Below are positions 20,575-31,877 of a DNA stretch of 64,000 bases, in pieces. This DNA is from Ilyonectria destructans (Eukaryota; Ascomycota; Sordariomycetes; Hypocreales; Nectriaceae). The translations under genes and the position numbers were made by a program. A model generated the notes under the pieces. It did no database searches. It was not told where the DNA came from and saw only the letters and a list, made by a program, of their open reading frames with translations. Position 1 is the first letter of the stretch. Each line of letters starts with the position of its first letter. The DNA lies in NCBI GenBank assembly GCA_020740775.1, contig JAHEWK010000031.1:310001-374000 (forward strand), given 5' to 3'.

Positions 20575-20900
20575 CGACGGGGAGTAGGCGATCTACGGTT
20601 CTGGATCACCTTACGGAATTGCTGAATCATTTCCCGACCCCTCTCGTTCGTCGTCCAACCGTTGTCGGTCGTGGCGATCACCCAATCCTTCGATAGTTTA
20701 CTGTTTTCGTACCGAGCCGACAGCTGATCCTACCCCAGGACGTCTTTCTGCGCTCGTGACTACCATGCCGGTTGAGACAACCCCCACTATAAAGCCAGTC
20801 TCGTCGAAGCTTGGATGTCCGACTCCACGGTCCCATACTTAGTGATTGTATTCTCAACAAGAGAGAACCAGCCACAAATAGCCCCTGGGTCTTCGCATTG
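20575..20900 (-). pseudogene. Fot/pogo-type transposase remnant
   Basis: In shifting minus-strand frames I read VENTITKYGTVESDI, then FDETGFIVGVVSTGMVVTSA (first catalytic Asp of the DDE_1 domain), then SKLSKDWVIATTDNGWTTNE. These are consecutive blocks of pogo-family transposases of the Fot group. The roughly 40 residues that normally lie between the second and third block are missing, so an internal deletion plus frameshifts have destroyed it. Confidence 0.65.
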
Positions 20901-20949
20901 GGCCTTCCGGTGGCGATCAACAGTTCTCAGCCGTCAGCCATTAGGGCAC

Positions 20950-21531
20950 TTTCATCCTCCTATTAGCGCCGGCGCCGATCTTCAAGGTGAATGTTTGACG
21001 CTAGCGTCTTGGATCGTCAACTTGACGCCATCACCCCTCATTTCACATCTCAGTCACATCATCCAAGTTCCCAGCTCTTCGGCGTTAAAGAATCCTACTG
21101 CTCCACCTCTCCACCTCTCCACCTTCACCGAATCAAGCCGGTTCCAGACATGCAAGCCTCGCGGGAGGAGCCAAGATCGCCATGCTCGGTGTGGCTGTCA
21201 TGTTAATTACCCTTGCTCTCCCCTCACCTCACCTCCTCATAAACCCGGTCTTCTCCACCGCGATTCAACACCCAGCCTCTTTCTCCTCCTCCTTTCCTCT
21301 TCCTTTTCTGTTCTTCTCTGCTGTCAATCTTCTAAGAGTCCTCTCTTGTCTTCTGAAGCTCCTGAGAGACCGGACGGGGACGGGAGGAAACAGAGCATAG
21401 CGGTTTCAACACAATCCTACTACCACCCCTAGATGTCCGAGGGAGCTCCATCCTTTCCCTTCCAAGCTCCAGCTCCAGCTCTCGCGCACCTCGCTTCTGC
21501 AGTTCTTCTCCAGCTGAGGCTCACCGGCCTC
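20950..21531 (+). promoter_or_regulatory. Pyrimidine-rich leader of the 1104-aa host gene
   Basis: About 450 bp of strongly C/T-rich sequence (CCACCTCTCC repeats, TTCTCCTCCTCC) leads to the predicted start at 21532. Long CT tracts are usual in promoters and leaders of well-expressed filamentous fungal genes. No TATA box is evident. Confidence 0.45.
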
Positions 21532-24500
21532 ATGGGGAACAACAACACTTCTGAGGCGCCTCACAGGCCTCATAAGCTGCCCAAGCCCCAAGTGGGCAAT
21601 TATCAATCGACAGCCGGTGATCACTCGGTTCCCAAACATGGCCGGTTCTCCACGTCTTACCTCGTTGGTTCGCTGCTGGCTGCTCCGGCAGAGCAGCCCT
21701 CGACTGATTCGACGCCAGTTGGCATCAGCGTTGCAGCACCGAGTGAGCAGGTCGAGGTCGCGTTACCGGGCGCCCGTGGTGGTTCCAGACGAGATATAAA
21801 ACGATTGAGCGGCGTGATTGACCCGAAGCCATCCCAATCCGACCAACGCGTCCGGAGGCCCAGCATCATTGCTCCTGGCTCCAGAGCTAGTGATCAGTCC
21901 GTAATAGCCGGTCATGGCCAGGAAAGCTTTCCTAGGCCGCTTACACACGCTGAGAGGTGCGTTCATGGCGAAGGAATGATGGAACAATGAATTAACGTTC
22001 TGCTTTAGCATTCAGACTAGTGGAAAGCGGGAGTCTGTCAACTATGACATGAGCTCCAATGAGGTACACCGGTTTCTTGTAAATCAAGAGACTGTACAAG
22101 AGCTTAGCAAGGCTCGGTCCCAGAGCTACACCGAAATACGACAAGTAACGAAAAGCACGTGGAAGAGTTCCCATCCTCACCACTCCGCGAGTACCCCGGT
22201 CACCAGGACAAACTCGGAAGCGTCGTTGTATATACCGGTGCGTCGACGTTCCATCATCCAAACCCCCGGAGTTGCAACTCGATCCCAGCAGACCACTCAA
22301 AGACTATCCTCAAGGTTGAGCTTCCGTAATAGTCTTCCACCAACACCTAGCCAATCCCGACACCATTCAATTGAATCAATTGCAGCAAGACGAATGTCAA
22401 TGCCACCTGCACAAGTCGCTCTAGAGCCCTGCGAAGCCGAATACAAGCAACTAGGCGGAATGAAGTTTGGATCATTGCGAATCACAAATGGAGCACCAGA
22501 ATTGACTCCTTCGCCTGGTAACGAGGATGATACAAGCTGCGGCCCAGCCCTGACCACAAGTATAGCCAGTCAGGGTTATTTCGAACTGTCTAAGTCGTCT
22601 TCTGCGATAGCCACCGCCGATCCCGACGAGGTGCAAAATGAGGAGGGATTACACACGACATCAAGCAAATCAGTTCTCAAGGTTGTGAACCCAGCTGGAG
22701 GAACTGAGACGAGTTGTGATATAAAATCGCCAACGAAAGCGGTCGAGACCCGACTTTCACACGAGCAAGTTGACGACGCAAGGAAACTCAAGTTGAATAC
22801 TTCACCAATTGAACCGGCTTCACCGACTACTCTCCTTCAGATTACGTCGAAACGTAGCGCAAGCGACGATCAATTGTTGGAAGAGGATGGTACTATTCCA
22901 GAGTACTCAGCCGGTGAAGGTTTGGATATCAGGGATGATCCAAATGCAAAGGCGAATTCGGAAAAAATCCGCCTCGAGCTCGAGCACAAGACGGTCAAAA
23001 CTCTAGCGAGGTCTGACAGTGGATTTGTCTCGAGCCCATCGTCTAAGATGTCGCGAAAAGTATTGTCCAAAGCCGACAGTGGATATAGTCCCAACGTTTC
23101 CCTTCGGTCGCTCCGCAGCTTGAAACCCTTGGCCACAGACAAAACCCAGGTATCATCAGAGAAACCGACGTCAGAAGTGCCTGAACGACGAATCTCAGGA
23201 CACTGCGGACCGACGAGTGCCGGACGCGCCAGGTACACGAGGAAACATGATCGATCCAAGAGCGAACTACCAGCTCCGCCGCCACCTCCGCCAAAAGACG
23301 ACGTTCCGGCCATTCCAGGTCGTAGATCATCATTGTCCTCGCTAGCTCGAGACACTATTAACCGCATCTCGACGTTGACAACAAGCAAACTAAGCGACTC
23401 TAGTTCATCCCGAACTGGAACTATGTCTAACTCAGAGCTAGCCATAGCCAATCCTGCCAAACTAGATCTGCCTACATCAGAAATTAACGGCAATGCGAAT
23501 CATACAGGAAAGTTGCAACGACTTCTCGGGGGAGAAAGGGCGAAAGGCCCACCCAGAGTCCATGAAGATCCCCCAATTGATCAGTGCATCCCAGCTGTTC
23601 CATCCCACGCGCAACGAAGGGCGCGGAAACACAAGAGAAGAGCCTCAACTGCGCCCCATAGACATGCTCCTCGAGCTAAGTTAAGTAAAGAAACCCTGAG
23701 GACCATTTTGAGTGTGGGAAGCACTGATATGCTTCAAAACGGAGAAACTAGTCACGCCAATGACACCCAACCACAACCCGCGCATGGCACGTCCAAGTCA
23801 GGCACAATACGAAAACGGTCTCTTTATTCAATATCACATTCCTTCGCCCAAGCTACCACCAACTTGCTCCCTTCGAAGAAGTCTGTCTCAAGGAGCAAAA
23901 GTGCAACCCGCAAGAACGTTGAAATCGAAGATACGCACCCCAAAACCATCCTGGATCATGAAGCTAGGGCCTCCGGTCTACATAATGTTCAGCGAAGCAT
24001 GGGAAACAGCACATTTGGCCAAGCCTTTACGGCGATAACAGCAGACCGGAGCTCTTCGTTTCCCATGCGCAGGAAAACGCTTACCAAGATGCATCCCATG
24101 GAAAGAAGAAGCAAGAAGCAAATTAGATCTCTTCCTCTCAAGACACAGAAATCTTCACCGAACGTCGCTACCACAGAAGCCTGGCCTCTTAGTCAGTCTA
24201 TTGCAGAGCTGGCTCATGTCGAGAAAAGCAAGACACCGTCACCAGTTAGTATGCATATCCCGAGTATCAAGAATCTTCGAGTGCCATCGCCGGGTCGATC
24301 TCGATCGGCGGCTCCTTCTGAGACCCCCCCGGTACCGCGATCCTCAGTTTCACGGCATAGCAGTCAAGAGAGCATCCACAGCCATCGATCTACGCAAGAC
24401 TCAAGCCGGCCGTCTCATAGCCCGCTACCACCGATTCTGGACTCTCGACTTTGCTCTGAGCAGTCAAGGGGCCCGCAGGGCCGAGGACAGACGCTATGGC

Positions 24501-24898
24501 ATGCTAGATCTGGCTCTCAACCTCTCAAACAGATGAGCAAACCCCGGAGAGGCTCTGCCCCTGACCAGGGAACAGCGGGTAACCATAGCATCGTCCAACC
24601 CGGAACTGCTGTCCCTTATCCAGACCCATACAACGGGCAACGACGACGCCATCGCTCGAGGTCTGATGGACAAAACGCCTCCCCTACCTGGCCACCAAAT
24701 CATCCATCTCAAACGCAGCTCCAAGAGTTGTGGATTTCGAATCAGCCGCATCGGCAACTCGATCGTTATCCTCCAAACAATTCACAAGGTCATTCGCGTC
24801 ACGGGAGCGGTAGCTCTGCATATGGCCAGAATCCCCCATTCCGCATCCTCCACAGCTACAACTCCCCAGCTTATCGAGGTGTTCCCTTCTGGGGCTGA
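21532..24898 (+). CDS. Large disordered Ser/Pro/Arg-rich host protein, possible N-myristoylation
   Basis: Exon 1 is 21532-21956 and exon 2 is 22009-24898; the 52-bp intron (GTGCGT...TTTAG) joins in phase to give 1104 residues. I prefer the start MGNNNTSEAP at 21532 over an upstream in-frame ATG at 21433, because MGNNNTS is a good N-myristoylation signal and the upstream codons look like leader. The sequence is low complexity throughout: Ser/Arg patches, a poly-Pro run (PAPPPPPPKDD near exon 2 codon 420), repeated SDSGFVSSPSS and ADSGYSPN motifs that resemble phosphosites, and many basic clusters. No folded domain is evident. This architecture is shared by conserved but uncharacterised Sordariomycete proteins. 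The gene appears intact and is the largest host gene in the window. Confidence 0.75.
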
Positions 24899-25362
24899 TA
24901 TAGCTTTCTTTTGACTTTAGCATCTTTCCTTTGGCCGGCTTTACGTGAGCTGTGTGTGCGGCGGGGCATCGTCGCATACTGCGGCACTAACAGCCCGTGC
25001 TAAGAAAAGAATTTTTGAGGGGAAGGTGAGGCTTAAGAAAGGGGAGAGAGGGGGGTTGTATTTTACGCCGGAGGGAGAGCAGAGCTCTCCAGGCCTCCCG
25101 AGGCGCATGTGGCGTGCAGAAAACTATCTGTTGCACTATGTACATCGCGTTCAGAGAGGTACAGGGTGGAATGCCCAGAATATCCTGCAAATCAAGCCCA
25201 GTGGCAGTTGTGGAGAAAGGGTACCGCGCCCGTTGGCTCCGCCATCTGAGCCCGTGTTCGGTTGTGAGAGTTGTAGTCGCAGCTTTTCGTTGTCCGCAAG
25301 TGAGTCCATCAGGTGTCTCGTCGGCGGGTCCTATTTGGTTAGGAAGCCTACTCAAGTATTAT

Positions 25363-25460
25363 GCGTAGAAACGGGCCCCGTTTCCACTTTTGGTCCAATT
25401 ATATTTTTGGACCTCTACCAGGATTATCATTCTTAGAAACGGGGCCCGTTTCTACTTTTT
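25363..25460. repeat. Small inverted-repeat element with GAAACGGGCCCCGTTTC ends
   Basis: GTAGAAACGGGCCCCGTTTC at 25366 is the reverse complement of the sequence near 25436 (TAGAAACGGGGCCCGTTTCT). Between them is a second inverted pair, GGTCC and GGACC. A span under 100 bp with nested inverted repeats and no coding capacity suggests a MITE-like remnant. Confidence 0.5.
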
Positions 25461-25579
25461 GCGTGTGCAAGCCGTGGGTCAAGACGGATAAATCGAACGA
25501 GAACTGGGACGGGTTTAATGCCGCTTTGAAGAAGGAGGCTGAGAGGTCTACACTTACCTCTTGAAATGGATATGCGTGT

Positions 25580-25764
25580 TGTCAGATACGTCAGAGGCGA
25601 AAGTTGCCACCTATTGCCACCTATTGCCACCTATTGCCACGAGGCTTAGCAATCAGCTTCTAGCTGATTCTATACAGAAGAGAAAGGGTATATAAAGCTT
25701 GCCCTAAAACCTCAAGACATAGGGACAGGAGATAAGACACAATTTTTCACCCTAATATTTGACA
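25580..25764 (+). repeat. Solo LTR, family B, with 5-bp target duplication CGTGT
   Basis: It starts TGTCAGATACG and ends ATATTTGACA. CGTGT is duplicated at 25575-25579 and 25765-25769. A second copy is at 63456-63630. A 10-bp tandem unit (CACCTATTGC) is present in one more copy here than in the other LTR, which explains the 10-bp length difference. Confidence 0.92.
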
Positions 25765-25936
25765 CGTGTAGTTTTAGGGTACCATAGATGATTCCTGTCT
25801 TAATCAGACTCGCCATTTGGTTCTTGTATCCTGATGCCACAACGTCGGCGAAGCCTGGATATTCTGCTGCTTCTGTCTGACTAGCTATCAACTGTCTGGC
25901 AGGCAAAAAGAGAACCCTCGAGTTGTAGCAGAAGAA

Positions 25937-26265
25937 ATGGCGCCCATCAACAACGCGTCTCGATTATTCGTCGGTCAACACCAAGACTTGATTAATTCGC
26001 TCGTTCTGCTTGGGTACTCGTTGAAGTCGTGCTGTATCGTTTACGTTGGATGGTGTTTCTCGACTGGAGACGGCAGGTGTTTCTTCTGGGGTTTGAGGCG
26101 AGTGAAGATAAACAACAGTCGCTCAAGGGTTTCGGCATCGATCCAACGGCTCTGGTAGTGACTGACGATGCAAAGTGGCCCTCATATGAAGTCCAAGTCA
26201 AAGTGTTGGCCTTCTTGCACGATGCTGTACTTGCCCAAGAACTGAAGACAAACCACGGCATCTAG
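25937..26265 (+). pseudogene. Short gene remnant, unrecognised
   Basis: Two overlapping plus-strand frames share a coherent-looking protein: NSLVLLGYSLKS then, one frame over, YRLRWMVFLDWRRQVFLLGF and VTDDAKWPSYEVQVKVLAFL. This suggests a single former gene with one frameshift near 26025. I do not recognise the family. Confidence 0.3.
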
Positions 26266-27045
26266 AGCAAGATCTGAGGGTCGCAACGTTACAAGTTGCC
26301 GCTCTGGGAGGTTGTGTCACCAACCAAGTCAAGTCCCGAGCTCACCTCTTCAGAGACTGATCAATGCAATCGGCTGAGAGGAATGTGGGCGTACTGGACG
26401 AAAAGCATTTTGATTGCTCTGACTTGTTGAATCCTGGGTCATCTCACGATTCGGGCATTGTCTAGGTAGTCAGGCTGCCTCAAAACAGTGATTCTTTAGC
26501 GCGCGGCATGCCCGATGGCATTTCTATCCCATCTGAGGCAAGCCTCTGGGGCTTATTCAATGCCCGCCAACTCTCTCAAGGCTGGACGGCGAACCCGTGG
26601 CTCCTGTCATAGGCTGCAGCTAGAGATGCACGTTCGAAATGATCCCCGAGCAGGGTATCCTGTCAAGCCTTTCTAGAGGCTGGATGGTCAAGCCGCAGTT
26701 ATGCGGGTGAGATCCACATTCAAAGTGATGCCCGAGCCGGGGACTTCTGGGATTGGTGAGATTTTGAAACGGTTGTGGCTTTGCACCCCCTGTCACCATT
26801 GTGGTCCCCGCTGATGAAAGTGAGGCCTGGTGCATGCATTGGCTGGGATGTGGCTAATAATCGCCGATTAGCGATAACCTAGCTTGTGCAATGCCTCTGG
26901 TTTGTATAGGGACGATGGATGGCCTTGGCGGCAGTTCCTCATCGTATATAGTCTGAAAAGAGAAGCCAAGGTTTGAGCATCATCATCGCCAAGCACACAA
27001 CTCAATACACATTTCCTTGTCTTGTCTTGTCTTGTCTTCTCTTCA
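26266..27045. other. No gene; promoter-like tail next to a hAT
   Basis: The last part (26930-27045) looks like a fungal promoter and leader: a TATATA-like site, CACACAACTCAATACAC, then a CTTGT pentamer repeated about four times. The hAT end CAGTGATGG begins directly after it, so a host gene was probably displaced here. Confidence 0.35.
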
Positions 27046-29240
27046 GTGATGGAAAAAAACGTATCAGTTTCAATGGTGTTTCATTGAAACTGAAACCGAC
27101 CGTCCCATGTTTCAATTGAAACCAGTCAGATATTTGTTTCAAGGTTTCAAACGTTTCAACATAATTCCAGGCTTCCCTGCTGCCTAATTAGTTCAACTGA
27201 TCTCTGTGGTTGCCTGTGTTGCCTACGCTGCCTACGAAGTGTCTTAGCTGCCTGGCTGTCAATGGTGCGTTTATATTACAGGTCGTGCATTGCTAGATTG
27301 AGTAATCCAGTAATAAATAGTCAACTGGCCTCCTCTGTTAATCACACAAATTTGATCACGTCCACCACCGCCAGCCAACCTAGCTCAGTGACGAAGGCTA
27401 ATATGGCCTCAGACGATGAATTCAGCGTCTCCGAGCTCACGGAGTACACTGAAAATCCCGAATCACACCCAGTACCCCGAAACGAGCGCAAGAGATCAGC
27501 TGTAAGGGGGGAGGACGAACCAGCAAAGCGGAAGCGCGGCAACAAAGACCTCTGGGCTCACACGAGGCCTCCTAAAGATGGAGAACCTCTAAGGAACAAG
27601 CATAAACACGAGATCTACTATTGTGGCCAGCCACACTGTACGTATGGCGGTACACCGAATTCGAGTCGATTCCGCGCCCATCTGAGCAGCAAGCACAACA
27701 TCGTCATGAAAGGCGCGCCACCAGGAGCTCAAACGATTGCCAATCAAGCGACCATCAATGATATTTTCGGGAGAGAAGGCGAACGCCAGAGAGAACGAGA
27801 TATTCAGCAAGAAAAGGCCCTTGTCTCGGCTATTCAACTTCCCGAGTTTAACGAAGCTTGCGCTAGGCTTATTGCCATCCGAAATCTTCCGCATACTCTC
27901 CTTGATTGGCCTGAGTTCTGGGCAGTTATCCTCTCCGTTAACTACATGGGAAAGGATATGATTAGAGTATGCCGCAAGGATGTGCCTCAGCTTCTCCGAA
28001 GGACTTTCACCCTCCACAAGAAAGCGCTCGCGCAAAAGCTTCAAAGTTCGCTCTCGTGGATCCATTTCTCTATCGATATGTGGACAGCCCCGTCAAAAAC
28101 CGGCTACCAAGCTATCGTTGCCTCCTGGGTCGATGCAGAATCAATGCAAGCAGAGACCGCTCTCCTTTCCCTCCGCGAATTTAGAGGAACTCACGGCGGC
28201 GAGCAGCAAGCTGGGGTATTCCTTGAGGTTGTTGAAGACTATGCAATCCGGTTAGACAGGATTGGTTTCTTTACCCTTGATAACGCGGCATCGAATGATA
28301 ATATGCTTCGATTTATTGCTGAAGAGATCAACGAGGTACATCCTGCGTTGTTCGTCCCTCGCATCCGCCGGGTTCGTTGTAACGGGCACGTTATCAACCT
28401 CGCAGTCCAAGCCTTCCTCTTCCGCGGGAAGAGTCGAGCATCTAGAGCCGATGAGGATGAGGCAATCAAAATGGCTCTTCAGGACACTCAACGCCTCACC
28501 GACGAAGAAAACAGCAATAAGAGAGATCAAGCAGATATCACGGACGAATGGCGTCAGATGGGTGCACTTGGCAAGCTCCATAACATCAACGTTTGGTTTC
28601 GATCGTCTACACAGCGCTATCAAGAGTTTGTGGCGGCAGCCGGCAGAGCAATCCCGCTGGACAACGACACTCGGTGGAATTCCTGGGCCAAAGAGATTGA
28701 AGCGGCCCTCGCAATGAGAAAGGAGATTCGTGGCTGCCTTGATGACCACTATGACGAGCTGAAGGAGGACTACCTTTCCCACGAAGATTGGCAAGAGCTC
28801 GAGGACATTTTCTCTTTTTTGCAAGCCTTTCTCTTTGCTACAAAGGACACTGAGGGGAAGGTCAATACTCTGGATGATATGTTGCTCTCAATGGACTATC
28901 TAGTTCAGCACTACAAAGAGCAGAAGGAAAAGTGCGCTCTGTCAAATCATCCGCGGCTTGAAGCTCGTGTCCTGGCGTCGTGGTTTAAGTTTGATAAGTA
29001 CTACAAGCTTACTGATGACACGCCAATCTATGCCGCTGCAGTGTTCAATGCATCGACGAACAAGCCATTTACGCATGTCATCGACGCCCGAGCCCGTGAG
29101 GTGCTCAAGCTCGTCAAGAAGTGTGCCCCGCTGAAGCTTGAGGAGAACGACCCCGAGCGCGAAGCCAACACGCCCGAGACGGCTGCGCTCCTGCGCAAGA
29201 TTGGGGTTATAGGGTCGCCAAGCCCGATTGGCTTCTCTCC
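27046..29240 (+). mobile_element. hAT element, 3' truncated
   Basis: The left end CAGTGATGGAAAAAAACG is a typical hAT terminus and is followed by many GTTTCAATTGAAAC-like repeats in both orientations (27070-27160), similar in kind to those at 478-592. The transposase frame loses its C-terminal domain at about 29200-29240, and no right end is found. Confidence 0.65.
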
Positions 29241-29277
29241 GCATGGGAGTCATTCTTCAAGCTACCCGGGCCCATAG
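27403..29277 (+). CDS. hAT transposase lacking the C-terminal dimerisation domain
   Basis: I start at ATG 27403 (MASDDEF); an in-frame ATG at 27262 lies in the repeat-rich leader. A BED finger (YYCGQPHC, RFRAHLSSKH) is followed by the catalytic core: WIHFSIDMWTAPSKTGYQAI, GFFTLDNAASNDNMLRFIAE, RCNGHVINLAVQAFL, WRQMGALGKLHNINVW and IPLDNDTRWNSWAKEI. The frame runs without a lesion to RKIGVIGSPSP but ends before the hATC block that should follow. The final 20 codons or so appear to be foreign. Without hATC, dimerisation and activity are unlikely. It probably arose by deletion when the nuclease-like gene region was joined at about 29240. Confidence 0.8.
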   Translation: MASDDEFSVSELTEYTENPESHPVPRNERKRSAVRGEDEPAKRKRGNKDLWAHTRPPKDGEPLRNKHKHEIYYCGQPHCTYGGTPNSSRFRAHLSSKHNIVMKGAPPGAQTIANQATINDIFGREGERQRERDIQQEKALVSAIQLPEFNEACARLIAIRNLPHTLLDWPEFWAVILSVNYMGKDMIRVCRKDVPQLLRRTFTLHKKALAQKLQSSLSWIHFSIDMWTAPSKTGYQAIVASWVDAESMQAETALLSLREFRGTHGGEQQAGVFLEVVEDYAIRLDRIGFFTLDNAASNDNMLRFIAEEINEVHPALFVPRIRRVRCNGHVINLAVQAFLFRGKSRASRADEDEAIKMALQDTQRLTDEENSNKRDQADITDEWRQMGALGKLHNINVWFRSSTQRYQEFVAAAGRAIPLDNDTRWNSWAKEIEAALAMRKEIRGCLDDHYDELKEDYLSHEDWQELEDIFSFLQAFLFATKDTEGKVNTLDDMLLSMDYLVQHYKEQKEKCALSNHPRLEARVLASWFKFDKYYKLTDDTPIYAAAVFNASTNKPFTHVIDARAREVLKLVKKCAPLKLEENDPEREANTPETAALLRKIGVIGSPSPIGFSPHGSHSSSYPGP

Positions 29278-30372
29278 AGATCTTCCCCAGCTAACGGATC
29301 AGCTTGTTCAGCTTGTTCCTGGTCAGATTCCCAAAACGCCTTTGTGTCCCATACTCGATCGTCATTCTGATCCAGCAACGGGGTAGACCCATCTGTATCC
29401 GTCCAGAAGAAAGCACCATGTGTTGGATCCACCTTACGGGTATGCCCCCAGGGGCTGCCATAAGTTTTGCCATCCTCAAGTTTCCAAAGTGGCCGTCCAG
29501 TGTAGAACTCCCGTCTGGAGGGGCGGACTGCATAAAGCGACACGTCCATCGGCCGTGACCCTTGGCATCTCCGGAAACCTTGCACTAATAGTCGATATAG
29601 GGCATATCGGAGAGGGCTGCCGTGGAAATTTTCGCGAGGAAATATCCAGCAATCAACTTCGCATTTGGCATCTTTGATATCGTGCTTATCTCTAGCTCTA
29701 AACTGTAGCATGAGGAACGAGTAGTTGTCGAAACAAAAGATTTGGGGGCAATCGTATTTGTGTGCATACCTGTTCGCGTTAGCTTAGTATATACTACTGG
29801 CCAAAGGCACCTTGATATTAAGGAAATGCGTACCCTCTCAATTCTCGAGAAAGGGTGCTTTGTTGGGCGGCCTCAATCTTCCCACTTTGCCATTGGTCCC
29901 GTCTCAGAAGACCTCTCTTGAATTCGCCGATTGCAAGAAGCATTCTTTCCTTGCCGTGGGATATCGAGTACGATACATCAACCGTCTGATCCGTGCGAGT
30001 CTCGGAAAGAGCCTTCTCGTGAGAAGCCTGGAGGACATTGGGATAACTTGCGAATGCGCTAAGGACAATATTCGATATTTCTGTATGAAACCACTGAATC
30101 CCGTCCGCTTCTGAGTCCAGACGCCATTTTCGGTAGTTTGGTGGATACCCAGGTTCGTTCAGCCGGAGGCTCTCATCATCGTACTCGCCCAGGAACGCGT
30201 CATCAAAGTTCGCTACAACTGAGTCGGGCCCTTGGACAGAAGTGTGAACTCTGAGTCTCGAAATTGGGGGGTATGATTTCGCCCATGACTTGCTGCTGTC
30301 TGACTGCTTGTAGGTATCTTTGACTGGGTTCGTAGGGTGCTGGCTGATAAGTGAAGCCACGGTGGTTGCCAT
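29262..30372 (-). CDS. PD-(D/E)xK nuclease-like protein, divergent partner of kinase-like gene
   Basis: Exons 30372-29834 and 29769-29262 join in phase (GTACGC...AACAG) to 348 residues. I see a candidate restriction-endonuclease-type core: E98 in WFHTEISN, D132 in QTVDVSYS, then E150-F-K152 in LLAIGEFKRG, followed by a helix with Q/R residues (LSRELRGYA) and alternating beta strands (PQIFCFDNYSFLMLQF). The order E, D, ExK fits the PD-(D/E)xK superfamily, but that is my reading of motifs and not a database result. The remainder (CWIFPRENFHGSPLRYALYR, LVQGFRRCQG, EFYTGRPLW) belongs to an uncharacterised ascomycete family I believe is common in Fusarium. It shares a 212-bp intergenic region with the kinase-like gene. 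The C-terminus abuts the truncated hAT and may be altered. Confidence 0.55.
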
Positions 30373-30584
30373 GGCGATTGATGAAGATCCTGATGCGGGG
30401 TTGAAGCTAAGGAGATTGAAAAATAAATTAGTGCCAAGCCAAGCAACTAACGTAAGCTACCCAAGTGGGGACGGCTCACATGATCAAAAACCCTTACCCC
30501 TAAATTGCTCCTCGCATCAAACAACGCCGTCTTCCAGACAAAGATAGATCATCCATCCACGAGGAGCGACGCCAGCGAGCTGTC
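30373..30584. promoter_or_regulatory. Shared bidirectional promoter region
   Basis: The 212 bp between the divergent start codons of the nuclease-like and kinase-like genes is the only room for both promoters, so the pair is probably co-regulated. No specific operator was recognised. Confidence 0.4.
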
Positions 30585-31325
30585 ATGGATGACTTCGATA
30601 AATCGTATAAATTTCCACGCCGCATTAAGGTTTGAACACCCTCTCACACTTGCTTGTTTCTCTAAGCTGACTGGAACTGTCCTGCCTTTACCTAGTTTCG
30701 CTTGGGGCATAGCATCGTATCGGCTACCGGCAAAGCGAACGACAGCAAACACCTAAATGTCGTGCATCTATCAATTCTCCGCAGCCCTTTCGAACGCACG
30801 CTCATGGTCCTGATCCTACGGCTTCCCATCTTTCTTCAAACACTCATTGCGACAATTTTCCCAGGCCTTTTCCTACCTGACCGCGTGGTGCTCAAGAAGG
30901 TCAAGCCGGGCTGGCTTGAGGAATTCGAGAACGAGAAGCTTATATACGAAAGACTCCAAATTCTTCAAGGCCGCGTGATACCCAAGTTTTATGGCGAGGC
31001 GCAATTTGAGGGAACTCGCGCTCTCATTCTCTCGGAGGTCGTCGGTATCATGCCGTGGGAGCAAAAGTTGCCGCCTCTTCAGGCTGACGAGTTCAAGGAG
31101 CTTGTCGAGGTCGCGTTCCAGGAGCTTAACGCATTCGGCCTAGCTTATGACGATATAAAACTGGATAATATGATTCTCGTACAAGACCGAGTTGTACTCG
31201 TGGACTTAGAGTCGGTCTATGAGGTTCCACTAGAACACAGGGAGTATGTGTTCAATTCCGACAGGATACAACTTATGGTTGTATACAAGAGATATTTGGA
31301 TAATTGTTATGATGATGATTTCTAG
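30585..31325 (+). CDS. Small kinase-like protein with atypical DLE motif
   Basis: Exon 1 (30585-30629, MDDFDKSYKFPRRIK) and exon 2 (30696-31325) join in phase 0 to 224 residues. The ATG at 30585 is chosen because the joined frame reads smoothly (RIKFRLGHSIVSATG). A candidate ATP lysine is K82/K83 (VVLKKVKPGW), with E94/E96 downstream. The catalytic loop YDDIKLDNM gives D168-x-K170-x2-N173, as in active kinases. The metal-binding DFG is D185-L-E187 (VVLVDLESVY). The N-lobe lacks a clear glycine loop, and the C-lobe is very short. It resembles the expanded fungal small kinase-like or phosphotransferase-like family, seen next to repeats in Fusarium. It could be an atypical kinase or pseudokinase. 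Its frame is intact. Confidence 0.6.
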
Positions 31326-31877
31326 ATATAACACTTCATGTAGGCACTTATGAACGAAGCAGCAAGACACATTAAGTAGAGGCGGCTTCGTTTCTATTCC
31401 TTTTTTAACTTCCATACGATTGGGTTCTGCTCAGGGATTCCTCCTTCCCAATTTTTTCTTCTCGCCCAGAAAACGCACACACATACACACCAAAGGGCCA
31501 GCATGTGGTTCGCCAGCCTAGGCACGCTCATCTGCCAAGCATGCGAGCGGCACATGGGCGAGCAGTCCGCAGGGATGACGGGACGTTCAGGTGTAGCACC
31601 ATCTCTCTCTGGCTGGCTGGCGCCCATTCGGCTCGTTGGGCCGTGAGGGGCAGGCTTTCTATCCATACTCCATACTCCATACAGACCCGTATGGAATATG
31701 GAATATGGAATGCACCTCGTATGGAAGCTTATTCCATACGTATGGAATACAAAAAATGACGTCATCTCACACTACCACTATCGTAAAGAATTAGGTTTGG
31801 GAGCTCTGCAATTCAGTACCGGTAATTGTACAGTGATCAGGGATTGAATTCCTTACCGCTCCTTTCCACTTCTTTTC
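31326..31877. repeat. Non-coding flank with CCATAC/GTATGG inverted repeats
   Basis: At 31660-31752 the sequence contains CCATACTCCATACTCCATAC and, shortly after, GGAATATGGAATATGGAATG and ATTCCATACGTATGGAAT, which form direct and inverted repeats. This resembles a transposon subterminal region. No frame of note lies here. Confidence 0.45.

Noticed and set aside
25607..25645. CRISPR-like array from the CACCTATTGC repeats
   Set aside because: The units are contiguous with no spacers and lie inside an LTR of a eukaryotic genome.
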